Shown one piece after another: positions 25,331 through 33,699 of a stretch of 64,000 nt of DNA. The position numbers and the translations under genes are program-made. A model generated the notes under the pieces. That model saw only the letters and a list, made by a program, of their open reading frames with translations. It was not told the DNA's origin and searched no databases. Source of the DNA: Micromonospora eburnea (lineage in GTDB: Bacteria; Actinomycetota; Actinomycetes; Mycobacteriales; Micromonosporaceae); assembly GCF_900090225.1 (NCBI RefSeq), contig NZ_FMHY01000002.1:2480001-2544000 (forward strand), read 5' to 3'. The stretch's first letter is position 1. Each line of letters starts with the position of its first letter.

Positions 25331-26425
25331 TCAGCGGCCGCGCCCGCGTCGACGCACGCGGCGGCCGCTGCTGGTGGCGGGTGGGGGGAGGGCGCGGGCG
25401 GTGGGGGTGAGCTCGCGGAGCAGGATCTGGATGATGCCGGCCGCCGGGATGGCCAGCAGGGCGCCCACCAGGCCGGCCAGTTCGGCCCCCAGCAGTACGC
25501 TGATCAGCACGGTCAGCGGGTTGAGCCGGACCGCCCGGGACATGATGACCGGTGACAGCAGGTGGCTCTCCGTCTGCACGTAGACGATGAAGAAGCCCAG
25601 CACGATCAGGCCGGTGGTGGGGGAGTGCAGGAAGCCGGCGGCGCCGGCGATGACGGCGCCCAGCGTCGACCCGACCAGCGGGATCAGGTCCAGGAGCGCG
25701 ACCAGCAGGGCGATCACCGCGGCGAACGGCACGCCGGTGAGCAGGAGCACCAGGAAGGTCATCCCGCCGAGCAGCACACTGATCAGCAGGTTCCCGGTGA
25801 GGTAGCCGGTGATGGCGCGGGAGGATTCCCGGCCGATCCGGCGCAGCCGCTCCGCCCGGCGGTCGCCGGCCAGGGTCAGCGTGGTAGCGATGATCCGCGG
25901 TGCCTCCAGCACCATCAGGTACGCGAGCACCACGATGGTGACGATCCCCGCCACGGTCTGGGCCGCGCCGCGCAGCACCCCGATGGCCGGCTGGCCGAGC
26001 TGGGAGCCGAGCTGCTCGAGCTGGGCGGAGTGGGAGACGGCGAGCTGGCGCAGGTGGAACCGCTCCAGCAGCCGGCCGAGCGGGCCGTGACCCTCGCGGG
26101 CCTCCCGGAGCAGCTCGGGCGCCCGTTCGGCGAACCTGGTCACCTCGCTGACCAGCGGCACCAGGATCACCGCGGCCAGCGCGGCGAGCAGCACGAAGGC
26201 GGCCACGAAGACCAGCAGGGTGGCCAGGGTCCGGCGTCGGACGAACCGGCGTTGCAGCCGGTCGACCAGGGGCTTCAGGGCGACCGCGAAGAACGCGGCG
26301 ATGAGGATCCAGATCAGCACCTGTTGGATCGCCCGGATCAGTGCCAGGGCGGCCAGGGCGGCGAGCACCAGGCCGATCACGATCAGCGTGCGCCGGGCGG
26401 TGGACCGGTCCTCGGCGTTGCTCAT
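25331..26425 (-). CDS. AI-2E family transporter
   Basis: A 364-residue membrane protein with about eight helices. N-terminal helix pairs are followed by a long amphipathic region (EVTRFAERAPELLREAREGH). The family core follows: ITGYLTGNLLISVLLGGMTF, IALLVALLDLIPLVGSTLGA, FFIVYVQTESHLLSPVIMSR and LLGAELAGLVGALLAIPAAG. Family members export diverse small molecules; AI-2 export is shown only for TqsA, and some are Na+/H+ antiporters. The Arg-rich C-terminal tail (GRRVRRRGRGR) should face the cytoplasm. Confidence 0.9.
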   Translation of the reverse strand: MSNAEDRSTARRTLIVIGLVLAALAALALIRAIQQVLIWILIAAFFAVALKPLVDRLQRRFVRRRTLATLLVFVAAFVLLAALAAVILVPLVSEVTRFAERAPELLREAREGHGPLGRLLERFHLRQLAVSHSAQLEQLGSQLGQPAIGVLRGAAQTVAGIVTIVVLAYLMVLEAPRIIATTLTLAGDRRAERLRRIGRESSRAITGYLTGNLLISVLLGGMTFLVLLLTGVPFAAVIALLVALLDLIPLVGSTLGAVIAGAAGFLHSPTTGLIVLGFFIVYVQTESHLLSPVIMSRAVRLNPLTVLISVLLGAELAGLVGALLAIPAAGIIQILLRELTPTARALPPPATSSGRRVRRRGRGR

Positions 26426-26473
26426 CCGGCGCAGCTACCCGCGTTCGCCGCCGGGAAACGCGGCCGGTCCGCC

Positions 26474-27325
26474 TCAGCCGACGGCGAGGTCGGCGTCGGT
26501 GGCCGGGCGGGTGCCGGCGACGAACTCGTCCAGGGCCGCTCCGTGCAGCACTGCGCCGGGCACCGGGTCCCGTGCGACCCGGGCGGCGAGTCGGCGTACC
26601 GGGAGCCGGTCGGGGTGGTGGGCGGCGGCGAGTACCAGGTTGCCGTAGCGCCGGCCGCGCAGCATGCGCCGGTCCGCGACCAGGCAGACGTCGGCGAAGA
26701 CGGCGCGCAGCGTGGCCACCTGGGTACGCGAGAAGACCAGCGGCGGCAGGTCGGTGACGTTGACCAGGTAGACGCCGTCCGGGCGCAGCACCCGGGCCGC
26801 CTCGGCGACGAACTCGACGCTGGCCACCTGCCGGGGCATCCGGGCCGCCCGGTAGACGTCGGCGAGCACCAGCTCGTACGCCCCGGACGGCGCGGCGGCG
26901 ACGGCGTCCCGGGCGTCGCCGACCTCCACGGCGACCTCGGCCGGCGCCGGTGGCAGCTCGCGGCGGACCAGCTCGACCACCGCCGGGTCCCGCTCGATCA
27001 CCCGCTGCGGGGAACCCGGTCGGGTGGCGGCCAGCCAACGCGGCAGGGTGAGCGCCCCTCCGCCCAGGTGCAGCGCGGCCAGCGGCCGGCCCGGCGGGGC
27101 GAGCAGGTCGACCACCGCGGCCATCCGGCGGACGTACTCGAAGTGCAGGTGGCGTGGGTCGGCGACGTCCACGTACGACTGCTCCACCCCCGCGGCGAGC
27201 AGCGTCCGCCCGGTGGGCCGGGCCCGGTCCACCACGATCTCCAGACGCTCCGCGCTCCCCACGGCGGGCAACGGTACCCGGCGCGGGCCGGCGGGCGTGC
27301 CGCCCGCCGGCCCGAACCGGCTCAT
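26474..27325 (-). CDS. Spermidine-synthase-like methyltransferase-fold protein
   Basis: A 283-residue protein. EQSYVDVADPRHLHFEYVRR opens the domain, LAALHLGGGALTLPRWLAA is the glycine-rich nucleotide loop, VIERDPAVVELVRREL is the acidic end of strand 2, and YELVLADVYRAARMP is the D-x4 catalytic region. This matches actinobacterial 'fused MFS/spermidine synthase' soluble domains without the membrane part. Aminopropyl transfer is possible but not certain. The ATG overlaps the stop of the upstream DUF2267-fusion gene (ATGA), so the two proteins are made together. Confidence 0.8.
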   Translation of the reverse strand: MSRFGPAGGTPAGPRRVPLPAVGSAERLEIVVDRARPTGRTLLAAGVEQSYVDVADPRHLHFEYVRRMAAVVDLLAPPGRPLAALHLGGGALTLPRWLAATRPGSPQRVIERDPAVVELVRRELPPAPAEVAVEVGDARDAVAAAPSGAYELVLADVYRAARMPRQVASVEFVAEAARVLRPDGVYLVNVTDLPPLVFSRTQVATLRAVFADVCLVADRRMLRGRRYGNLVLAAAHHPDRLPVRRLAARVARDPVPGAVLHGAALDEFVAGTRPATDADLAVG

Positions 27326-28296
27326 CCGGCGTTGATACCGGCGCCCGCCTCGTCGATGGCGTCGTCGATCCGCCGGGCCAGGTCCACGTCCAGCGCGGTC
27401 ACCCCGTCGACCTGTTGGGTCTGTACGGTCAGCACGGCACTGTCCGGGTCGGGACGGCCGATCTGCGGGCCGCGCCCGGTCTCGCTGCGGAGCTGATCGA
27501 GTCGGTCGAGTACCCGGTCCAGGTTCCCCGCCGGCAGTTCGATGGTGCGCACCAGCGACTGCCGGTCGCTGGACCAGTACCGCAGTCGGGCGAGCGCGTC
27601 GCGCAACTCCTGCTCGTCCAGCGGCGCGGTGGCGGACGTCGGGCCAACCAGGCCGCCGCCGGGCGACGCCGGGGCCAGCAGGTCACGCAACCCGTCCGGT
27701 ACGCTCAGCGACTCGACCAGCTCGCCGTCGGCGTCGGCCAACGCGGCCAGGGTCGCCTCGGCCTGGTAGCGCGCCTGCTCCGGGGTGAGACGGCTGCGGC
27801 GGCCCACCTCGGCCAGGAAGCCGGGCAGGTCCCGGTGCCGTCCGATGCCCTCCACCGGCACCACGTCGTGCAGCTTCAGCGGCACCGCCTCGAGCAGCCG
27901 TTGGCGTTCGGCCTCGCCGAGCGCGCAGGCGAGAGCGAGCACCGTCGCCTCGGCCGCCACCTTGGCGGTGGAGAAGTCCACCCCGGCGCGGCGGCTGACG
28001 TCGTCGACGAGATCCCGGTAGCCCAGCGTGGTCACCCGCGCGCCCGGGGCCTGGTCGGGGAGGGGCCGGGGGCGTTCCGGGACGCCGGCCGGCGGCGGTG
28101 CGGGACCACCGCGTGTGGTGTTGGGCTTGTGCCGTCCGGCCGGTGGCGGGCCGGAGCGTTCCCGCTGGTCCAGCGAGGTGACCTGCTTGGACGCGCTCAG
28201 GCTGGCGCCGGTCTGGCTCGGCCGCCGACCGCGTTCCCGGGCATCCCGGGCCAGGGCCCGGCGGCGCTGGTTGTCGCCCTCCATCTGCTTGCGCAT
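27322..28296 (-). CDS. Tandem DUF2267 fused to a pterin-dehydratase-like domain
   Basis: A 324-residue protein. Residues 1-87 are basic and disordered. Residues ~91-150 and ~155-208 are two DUF2267-type helical repeats (TTLGYRDLVDDVSRRAGVDF; DLPGFLAEVGRRSRLTPEQA). Residues ~226-316 resemble pterin-4a-carbinolamine dehydratase: LDEQELRDALARLRYW, RTIELP and VQTQQVDGVTALDVDLARRI. The PCD active-site HHP is replaced by GRGP (274-277), so catalysis is unlikely. The ATG follows AGGAACGAGG. It is translationally coupled to the spermidine-synthase-like gene. The PCD assignment rests on pattern only. Confidence 0.7.
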   Translation of the reverse strand: MRKQMEGDNQRRRALARDARERGRRPSQTGASLSASKQVTSLDQRERSGPPPAGRHKPNTTRGGPAPPPAGVPERPRPLPDQAPGARVTTLGYRDLVDDVSRRAGVDFSTAKVAAEATVLALACALGEAERQRLLEAVPLKLHDVVPVEGIGRHRDLPGFLAEVGRRSRLTPEQARYQAEATLAALADADGELVESLSVPDGLRDLLAPASPGGGLVGPTSATAPLDEQELRDALARLRYWSSDRQSLVRTIELPAGNLDRVLDRLDQLRSETGRGPQIGRPDPDSAVLTVQTQQVDGVTALDVDLARRIDDAIDEAGAGINAG

Positions 28297-28483
28297 CGTC
28301 GCACCTCGTTCCTCGTCGGTTCCGCCTTTCGCGGCCCGCCTTCCCGGCGCCGCCGGGAAGGAAACGGATGCCGCTGGCGGCCGGCGAGCTTCACTCGCCG
28401 GGGGTGAGGGGCGCTCACCCCGCGGTGTTCCATGATCGGGGTGGACCGGAAGACTTCCGACGCACGCGGAAGGGAAGGTCGTC

Positions 28484-28798
28484 ATGAAGAGGATCATCGA
28501 GATCGTCCCCGCCCGCCCGGGCTGGTACGCGAGGTGGCAGGTCACGCCGGAGGCCACCCGCTGTTACCCGGTGACGCTGTGGGCGCTGCTGGAGGAGGCC
28601 GACGGCACCGGGCGTGAGGTGGTCGGCGTCGACTGCGTGGGGCAGTGGCCCGGAGCGGACGACAACGAGGCCGGTGGCGACTTCGTCCGCTATCTCTTCC
28701 AGACGCCTGATTCCGGGGCTCCCGATGACGCCGAGTCACTCACCGTGGCGGAGCTGCGCGAATCGGGGCCGCGCCGGCAACCGGTCCCGGCCTCCTGA
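28484..28798 (+). CDS. Hypothetical protein, 104 aa
   Basis: A small soluble protein beginning MKRIIEIVPARPGWYARWQV. It contains YPVTLWALLEEADGTGREVV and DFVRYLFQTPDSG, then an acidic C-terminus. Strong GC3 bias, a GGAAGG near the start and a good terminator directly after support a real gene. No domain was recognised. It stands alone between divergent and convergent neighbours. Confidence 0.7.
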   Translation: MKRIIEIVPARPGWYARWQVTPEATRCYPVTLWALLEEADGTGREVVGVDCVGQWPGADDNEAGGDFVRYLFQTPDSGAPDDAESLTVAELRESGPRRQPVPAS

Positions 28799-28809
28799 GC
28801 CATCCTCCC

Positions 28810-28842
28810 GGCCCCCGACCCCTGGTCCCAGGGTCGGGGGCC
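28810..28842 (+). terminator. 12-bp perfect terminator hairpin
   Basis: ggcccccgaccc (28810-28821) and gggtcgggggcc (28831-28842) pair perfectly around a 9-nt loop, 11 bp after the hypothetical gene. Confidence 0.7.
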
Positions 28843-28982
28843 ATCCCCTGCCCGCACCCGGTGCCAGCCGGATCCCGTGGCTCGAATGCTGAACATTTTC
28901 GGCGAACCGCCGCGGTCGTGGCCGCCACCCAGGAACATCGTCAGGTGGGGGAAGTGACACCAGCTGCCTGGGGGGCGACAGT

Positions 28983-29513
28983 ATGAGGTTCTCCGTCGTT
29001 GACACCGGTTACGACCAGCGGCAGGTGGACTCCTGCCTGGATGAGCTGGGGATCCGGTTGGTCCGGCTCGCGGCGCGCGCGGAGAGCGCCGGCGGAGTCG
29101 GCCGCGAGTGGGACCGGATCCGGCAGGAGGCGACGTATCTCTGCGACTTCCTGCGCCGGCGTAGCGCGCCGGGCGACGACGCGGTCGTGCGGGCCGGTGC
29201 GGCACTCGTCGAGCGGGAGGCCGCCGAACTGCTGGCCCGGGCGCGCGGCGAGCTGGAGGCCGCCCGCGAGGAGGCCCGCCAGGTCCGCGAGCAGGCGTAC
29301 GCGGAGGCGATGCGGGCGCGCCGCGACGTCGAGGCGGCGCTGCTGACCCGCCGGCGGCGGGAGGCCCGGATGGAGGAGATCCTCTCCGGGGTACGCGGCG
29401 AAACGGTGCCGGCGGACACCCCGACCGCCGCGGCCGGGGTGCCGGCGACCCGGGCGGCCACGGGTGCTCCCGGTGACTCCGCGACCGGGCCGACCGAGCG
29501 GAGTGCTGCCTGA
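28983..29513 (+). CDS. DivIVA-domain-like coiled-coil protein
   Basis: A 176-residue protein. The N-terminus RFSVVDTGYDQRQVDSCLDE matches the DivIVA lipid-binding start ('F.v...GYd..qVD.fL'). It is followed by helical segments and a long heptad region (AALVEREAAELLARARGELE, AREEARQVREQAYAEAMRAR). The C-terminal 45 residues are Ala/Thr/Pro-rich and probably disordered. DivIVA proteins mark negatively curved membrane at poles and septa; small relatives like this may be scaffold or regulatory partners rather than the essential polar-growth protein. Confidence 0.72.
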   Translation: MRFSVVDTGYDQRQVDSCLDELGIRLVRLAARAESAGGVGREWDRIRQEATYLCDFLRRRSAPGDDAVVRAGAALVEREAAELLARARGELEAAREEARQVREQAYAEAMRARRDVEAALLTRRRREARMEEILSGVRGETVPADTPTAAAGVPATRAATGAPGDSATGPTERSAA

Positions 29514-29521
29514 GCCTCGGC

Positions 29522-30364
29522 TCAGACCAGCAGCGCGGCGACCACGGTGGTGGCACGCTCCTCGTGCTGGGCGTACGCGTCGGGGAAGGCGGAGACCTGG
29601 ACGGCCTGGGCCGCCTCGGTGAGGCTGAGGTTCGTCCAGCCCGGCACCTCGGCGAGCGCCGCGAAGAAGGCGCGGGCCGCGTACGCCGGCCGCATCAGCT
29701 GGGCGACCGTGCCCCAGCCGCTGCTCGGCCGCTGCTGGAACAGCCCGACCGAGTCGTGGTCGGAGCCGCTGCCCTGGTGCGGGTAGTCGTAGGACTCCGG
29801 CAGCACGTCGCTGGCCAGGTTGTACAGGTTGCTCTCCTGCATGGCGGTGGCGACGGCCACGACGAGTGCCCGGCGTGGCATCTTCATGGCCCGTCCGGTG
29901 TCGACGATCACCTTGGCGTTGTCCATCTGGCGCTGGTCCAGGCCGGCGACCGGACGGGGGTGCTTCGGTCGGCTGACTTTCTGCGGCGCCTTCCTGGTGG
30001 CCGTCGGGCTCGGGGTGGCCGTCGGGGTCGGGGTGACCGGGACCGGCACGGCCACCACCGGCGGGGCGGTACGCGTGAAGTCGCGGGAGGCGCGTTGCTC
30101 GGCGGCGGCGCGGTCGGCGAGCGCCTCGCGGGCCGGCTCCTGGCGCTGCCCGGTGTCCCGGGCGCCCACGACACCGATCAGGCCGAGACAGCAGATCACG
30201 CCGGCCGCGAGAGCGGCCCGGGCGGGTGTCGACGTGAACGGGCCACGGCGAGGGGGCGCGGTCCGGTGTCGCCCGATGCTCCGTTCGGCCGATGCGGGGT
30301 CGATCGTCTGGCCACAGACGCAGGTCTCGCCTTGGTTCTGCTGCGGGGGGTGGTCGGGGTGCAC
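29522..30364 (-). CDS. Membrane-anchored lysozyme-like protein
   Basis: A 280-residue protein. The cytoplasmic N-terminus has CVCGQ; one membrane helix follows (ALAAGVICCLGLIGVVGA), then an Ala/Glu-rich stretch and a Pro/Thr linker (VPVTPTPTATPSPTATR). The extracellular domain shares MQESNLYNL, SDHDSVGLFQQRPSSGWG and SAFPDAYAQHE with the secreted protein at 10.8 kb. A lytic transglycosylase-like action on peptidoglycan is inferred; the glutamate of MQES is the candidate acid. It differs from its paralogue by being membrane-tethered. GTG start; no Shine-Dalgarno is evident. Confidence 0.72.
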   Translation of the reverse strand: MHPDHPPQQNQGETCVCGQTIDPASAERSIGRHRTAPPRRGPFTSTPARAALAAGVICCLGLIGVVGARDTGQRQEPAREALADRAAAEQRASRDFTRTAPPVVAVPVPVTPTPTATPSPTATRKAPQKVSRPKHPRPVAGLDQRQMDNAKVIVDTGRAMKMPRRALVVAVATAMQESNLYNLASDVLPESYDYPHQGSGSDHDSVGLFQQRPSSGWGTVAQLMRPAYAARAFFAALAEVPGWTNLSLTEAAQAVQVSAFPDAYAQHEERATTVVAALLV

Positions 30365-30646
30365 CCGCCGAGGTTAGAAACCTTTCCGGCCCGCACCGCC
30401 AGGTCGATTGGTGGCATGCGCCACAATTTGCCATGATCCACCCCCGCATATCGCTCAGTGAATAGTGAATGCCGCGTCATATGTCTTTCGGGTTTGTCGG
30501 TAATGGGCGAAAGGGTGGATGGAAGCGGCCATACGATCCACGTCCTGGTGCTGCGCCACGGCATCCGCCGTTCGGCGGACGTACGCCCTCGCCATCCGGG
30601 GCACGGCTCCTCGGCCGAGCGGCCGCTGCAGGGTGTGACGCAGGAT
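30365..30646. other. Intergenic region with no gene seen
   Basis: This divergent upstream region is AT-richer than the rest (for example catatcgctcagtgaatagtgaatg around 30448) and probably holds promoters. No coding signal was seen. It leads into a dispersed repeat unit. Confidence 0.4.
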
Positions 30647-30707
30647 GCGGCAAGTGGTGGTCTTCCGGAGGCGGGATGCAACCACATGCCGTACCTGGAG
30701 TGGATCA
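30647..30707. repeat. Dispersed palindromic repeat, unit B
   Basis: gcggcaagtggtggtcttcc on the left and accacatgccg on the right form the inner stem. The right end ctggagtggatca is the reverse complement of the family's TGATCCACTCC end. It is a single unit, about 90 bp before the EEP nuclease gene. Confidence 0.7.
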
Positions 30708-30785
30708 TGCCGCCCGGCGGTGGCGCGGGGGTGGCGGCGGGGGCCGGGGTGCCCGGATCCCGGTCACGCCGGCATGCCGGCTCGA

Positions 30786-30791
30786 TACGAT
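30786..30791 (+). promoter_or_regulatory. -10 element of the EEP-nuclease gene
   Basis: TACGAT lies 7 nt before GTG 30799. It overlaps the in-frame ATG at 30790, so that ATG could not be in the mRNA; this decides the start at 30799. Confidence 0.5.
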
Positions 30792-30798
30792 GCGGACG

Positions 30799-31749
30799 GT
30801 GACGGAGCAGCGGGTCGATGAGCGGGCCGCCGGCGACCCGGCCGGCCACCGGGACCGGCGGGGGCTGGTGGTCATCGTCGTCGCCGGCCTGCTGGCCGTG
30901 CTGCTCGCCGGCCACCGGGCGGTGCCCAACGTTCACGGCCTGGGCAGCCTGATCGACAGCGCCACCCCGCTGCTCGGGCTGGGCGTACCCCTGCTCGGGC
31001 TCGTGGCGTTGCTGCGCCGCTCCCGGCGCGCGCTGCTGGCGGTGCTCGTCCCGGCGGTCGTCTGGCTCGCGCTCTACGGTCGCGTCTGGCTGCCGCCGGC
31101 GGCCGCCGCCGGGCCGGCCTCGATCCGGGTGGCCAGCCAGAACCTGCGCTCCGGGAACCCCGACCCGGCCGCCACGGCCGGCGCGCTCGCCACCTCGAAC
31201 GCGGACCTGATCGGGTTGCAGGAGGTCGACGACGACGACCGGATCGACGCCGCGCTGCGCCAGCGGTACCCGCACCGGGCCGCGGTGTCGACGGTCGCGC
31301 TGTGGAGCCGGTGGCCGATCCGCGACTCCGTCGGCGTGGACACCGGCCTGGGCTGGGACCGCGCGCTGCGCGCGGTGGTCGCCACGCCGCAGGGCGACCT
31401 GGTGGTGTACGTGGTCCACCTGGGCTCCGCCCGCGCCGGGCACACCGCCACCCGGGACGAGACCCTCGCCGCGCTGGCCGCCACCGTGCGGGCCGACGAC
31501 GCGTCCCGCCTGGTGGTGCTCGGCGACCTGAACACCGCCACCACCGACCGGGTGTTCGTCCCGCTCACCCGGCTGTTGCACGACGCGCAGGCCGACGCCG
31601 GGCAGGGGTTCGGCTTCACCTGGCCGGCGACGCTGCCGGTCGCCCGCCCCGACCACGTGCTCTACCGGGGGCTCACCCCCACCTCGGCGGGCGTGCTGCA
31701 CACCCCGGACAGCGACCACCGGGCGGTGACCGCCGGCTTTCGCTGGTGA
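30799..31749 (+). CDS. Membrane endonuclease/exonuclease/phosphatase family protein
   Basis: A 316-residue protein. Three hydrophobic helices occupy residues ~20-100 (LVVIVVAGLLAVLLAG, PLLGLGVPLLGLVAL, ALLAVLVPAVVWLALYG). The extracellular EEP domain follows: VASQNLRSG, ADLIGLQEVDDDD (metal Glu), VVYVVHLGSARAGH (catalytic His), LVVLGDLNTA (Asp/Asn) and TPDSDHRAVTAGF (final DH). All key residues are present. Actinobacterial members of this layout are putative secreted DNases or phospholipid phosphodiesterases. Confidence 0.83.
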   Translation: MTEQRVDERAAGDPAGHRDRRGLVVIVVAGLLAVLLAGHRAVPNVHGLGSLIDSATPLLGLGVPLLGLVALLRRSRRALLAVLVPAVVWLALYGRVWLPPAAAAGPASIRVASQNLRSGNPDPAATAGALATSNADLIGLQEVDDDDRIDAALRQRYPHRAAVSTVALWSRWPIRDSVGVDTGLGWDRALRAVVATPQGDLVVYVVHLGSARAGHTATRDETLAALAATVRADDASRLVVLGDLNTATTDRVFVPLTRLLHDAQADAGQGFGFTWPATLPVARPDHVLYRGLTPTSAGVLHTPDSDHRAVTAGFRW

Positions 31750-31753
31750 CGGG

Positions 31754-32182
31754 TCAGCGTCGCCCGTTCTCGGCGGGGGTGACGGTGAGCCGGTGCCGGC
31801 TGGTGTCGTCGCTGGAGAACGGCCACAGCCGATCGGCGTAGGCGGCCAGGTCGGCCAACTGATCGCGGGTCAGCCCGGCGGAGGAGATCTCGGCGTGCAC
31901 GTCGGCCCGGTACCGGCCGTCGTCGTCGCGGCCGAGCTTCGCCTCCGCCGTCACCTCGACGGTGTGCGCCTCATCAGTGATCTTGGCGGCCGCCTCCACC
32001 GCCGCGTGGTGCAGGCAGGACGCGAACGCCGCAGCCAGCAACTGCTCGGGCGTCAGGCCGGTGCAGTGCGGCGCCAGCGGGGACGCCAGGGCTGTGGAGA
32101 ACCCGCCGTCCTCGGTGCGTACATGACCCCCCGCGGCGGTCGCCGTGGCCTTCTCGGGCAGCCAGGAACTCGGCTTCGGCAT
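31754..32182 (-). CDS. OsmC/Ohr-family protein
   Basis: A 142-residue protein with the OsmC pattern GGHVRTEDGGFSTALASPLA, then CTGLTPEQLLAAAFASCLHH containing the first redox Cys. The usual second Cys ('vCPyS.at') is replaced in DRLWPFSSDDTS, so the standard Cys-Cys disulfide cycle may not operate; a Cys ten residues before the first could substitute. The family reduces organic hydroperoxides. GGGAGG precedes the ATG. Confidence 0.82.
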   Translation of the reverse strand: MPKPSSWLPEKATATAAGGHVRTEDGGFSTALASPLAPHCTGLTPEQLLAAAFASCLHHAAVEAAAKITDEAHTVEVTAEAKLGRDDDGRYRADVHAEISSAGLTRDQLADLAAYADRLWPFSSDDTSRHRLTVTPAENGRR

Positions 32183-32253
32183 CGCGTTCCTCCCGTCACT
32201 CACCCGCCCGGCTACCCGGCCCCCGCACCCCGAAACGGGCCTGGCCCGGCCAG

Positions 32254-33201
32254 TCAGCGGGCCGCGCCGGGCGGGCCCACGTCGGCGGGCACCGCCTCGG
32301 TCGCCTCGCCGGCCGCCCGGTCGGTCCAGGGGGACACCGGTGCCGGGTGCCGCCGCGACTCCGCCACCAGCATCGGCACGTACACCCGGGCGTCCACCAA
32401 CTCGGCGAGCAGCAGCGCGGCCATCAGGCTGGTCGGTCGGGCGGCCGGCTCGTCGGCCAGGCAGCGTCGGCACAGGTCGGCGATCTCGGCCGGCAGGCCG
32501 GCGATCTCGGGCAGCGGCTCCGGCGGCCGGCGTCGGCGCGCGCCGAGCAACTGGGTGGTGCTGCCGGCGGCATACGGAAGCCGCCCGGTCAGGCAGTAGT
32601 AGAGCAGCACACCGACGGCGTACATGTCGGCGGCGGGGGTGGCCGGCTGCCGGTCGAGTTGCTCCGGCGCCAGGTAGGCAGGAGTGCCCACCACGACCCC
32701 GTCCGGGGTGTGGTCGGGAACGCCGGCCGGGGTGGCGATGCCGAAGTCGAGCACCTTCACCCCGGACGGGGCGAGGATGACGTTCGCCGGCTTCACGTCG
32801 CGGTGCACGATGCCGTGCGCGTGCGCGGCGGAGAGCGCCGCGCTCACCTCGGCGCAGACCCGAGCCGCGATCCGCCAGTCCAGCGGGCCGTCACGCAGGT
32901 GCTCGGCGAGCGTCTCGCCCTCGGCCAGCTCCATCACGATGTACGGCACCTCCCGGCCGTCCGCCGCCGTCGCGGTGCCGAAATCGTGCACGCTGGCCAC
33001 GTTCGGGTGCACCAGCCGGGCGGCGGAGCGGGCCTCCGCCCGGATCCGCTCGGCCGAGCTGACCTCCCCGTCCAGCCCCGGGGAGATCAGCTTCACCGCG
33101 ACGGTCCGGTCCAGCACGAGGTCGTGCGCCCGCCACACCTCCGACATCCCGCCGACGCCGACGCGCCGTTCGAGGTCGTACCGCCCGGCCAGCGTCCGCA
33201 T
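32254..33201 (-). CDS. Soluble Ser/Thr protein kinase
   Basis: A 315-residue Hanks-type kinase: RVGVGGMSEVWRA Gly loop, VAVKLIS lysine, IVHRDVKPANVILA catalytic loop, VLDFGIATPAG and GTPAYLAPEQLD. The kinase domain takes residues 1-270; the remaining C-terminus is short, Ala/Pro-rich and has no membrane helix or sensor domain. It probably acts in the cytoplasm. It resembles the catalytic domain of the kinase at 8.4-9.8 kb. It lies downstream of nothing on its strand and upstream of the OsmC gene by 71 bp. Confidence 0.88.
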   Translation of the reverse strand: MRTLAGRYDLERRVGVGGMSEVWRAHDLVLDRTVAVKLISPGLDGEVSSAERIRAEARSAARLVHPNVASVHDFGTATAADGREVPYIVMELAEGETLAEHLRDGPLDWRIAARVCAEVSAALSAAHAHGIVHRDVKPANVILAPSGVKVLDFGIATPAGVPDHTPDGVVVGTPAYLAPEQLDRQPATPAADMYAVGVLLYYCLTGRLPYAAGSTTQLLGARRRRPPEPLPEIAGLPAEIADLCRRCLADEPAARPTSLMAALLLAELVDARVYVPMLVAESRRHPAPVSPWTDRAAGEATEAVPADVGPPGAAR

Positions 33202-33381
33202 CGACCGCTCCTCGTCCGCCCCGCCCGGGGACCGTTCCCCCGGCGCCGCGGGATCGCGGTACCCCCGGCCGGACCAGGGCAAACCGCCGGGGGGTTTCCC
33301 GGCCAGGGGCGGCCGACGCGGGGTAGCTTCCCCGCAGGGGCGTCGTGACGTCGCGGATCGGCGGGGAAGCGGAGGGCAGGG

Positions 33382-33612
33382 GTGGCTCTGGTGCGCGTAC
33401 GGTTCGTCGGCGGGCCCGCCGACGACCTGGTCCGGGACCTGCCGGCCGACCCGGCCGGGGCGCCGCCCCAGCGGTGGATCATGCGTCACCCGGACCGTCC
33501 GGCCCCCGGCGGCGGCGAGGTCGACCACCTCTACGAGCGGGACCGTCGCGACGGCTGGGGCACCTGGACCATGCGGTACGTGCGCACCGAACCGTTCGGC
33601 GCCACCGAGTGA
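33382..33612 (+). CDS. Hypothetical protein, 76 aa
   Basis: A small protein beginning MALVRVRFVGGPADDLVRDL and ending YVRTEPFGATE, with WTMRY and HLYERD patches. GC3 bias is strong. GTG 33382 follows AGGGCAGGG; GTG 33391 is an alternative. It precedes the two-component operon by 87 bp. No domain was recognised. Confidence 0.6.
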   Translation: MALVRVRFVGGPADDLVRDLPADPAGAPPQRWIMRHPDRPAPGGGEVDHLYERDRRDGWGTWTMRYVRTEPFGATE

Positions 33613-33699
33613 CCCGGGTGCCGGCCGGGCCGCCGCCTGCCGGCCCGCACAGCTGGTACACAGGATCGGGACAGGAGCGGCACAGCGGACACGCCCACG

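Noticed and set aside
23829..27038. Extension of the S4-like gene frame upstream to a 1273-residue protein
   Set aside because: The upstream part covers NDH-2, AI-2E and methyltransferase genes on one or other strand and is Arg/Gly/Pro-rich. The ATG at 23828 has a good ribosome site and begins the S4-like part.
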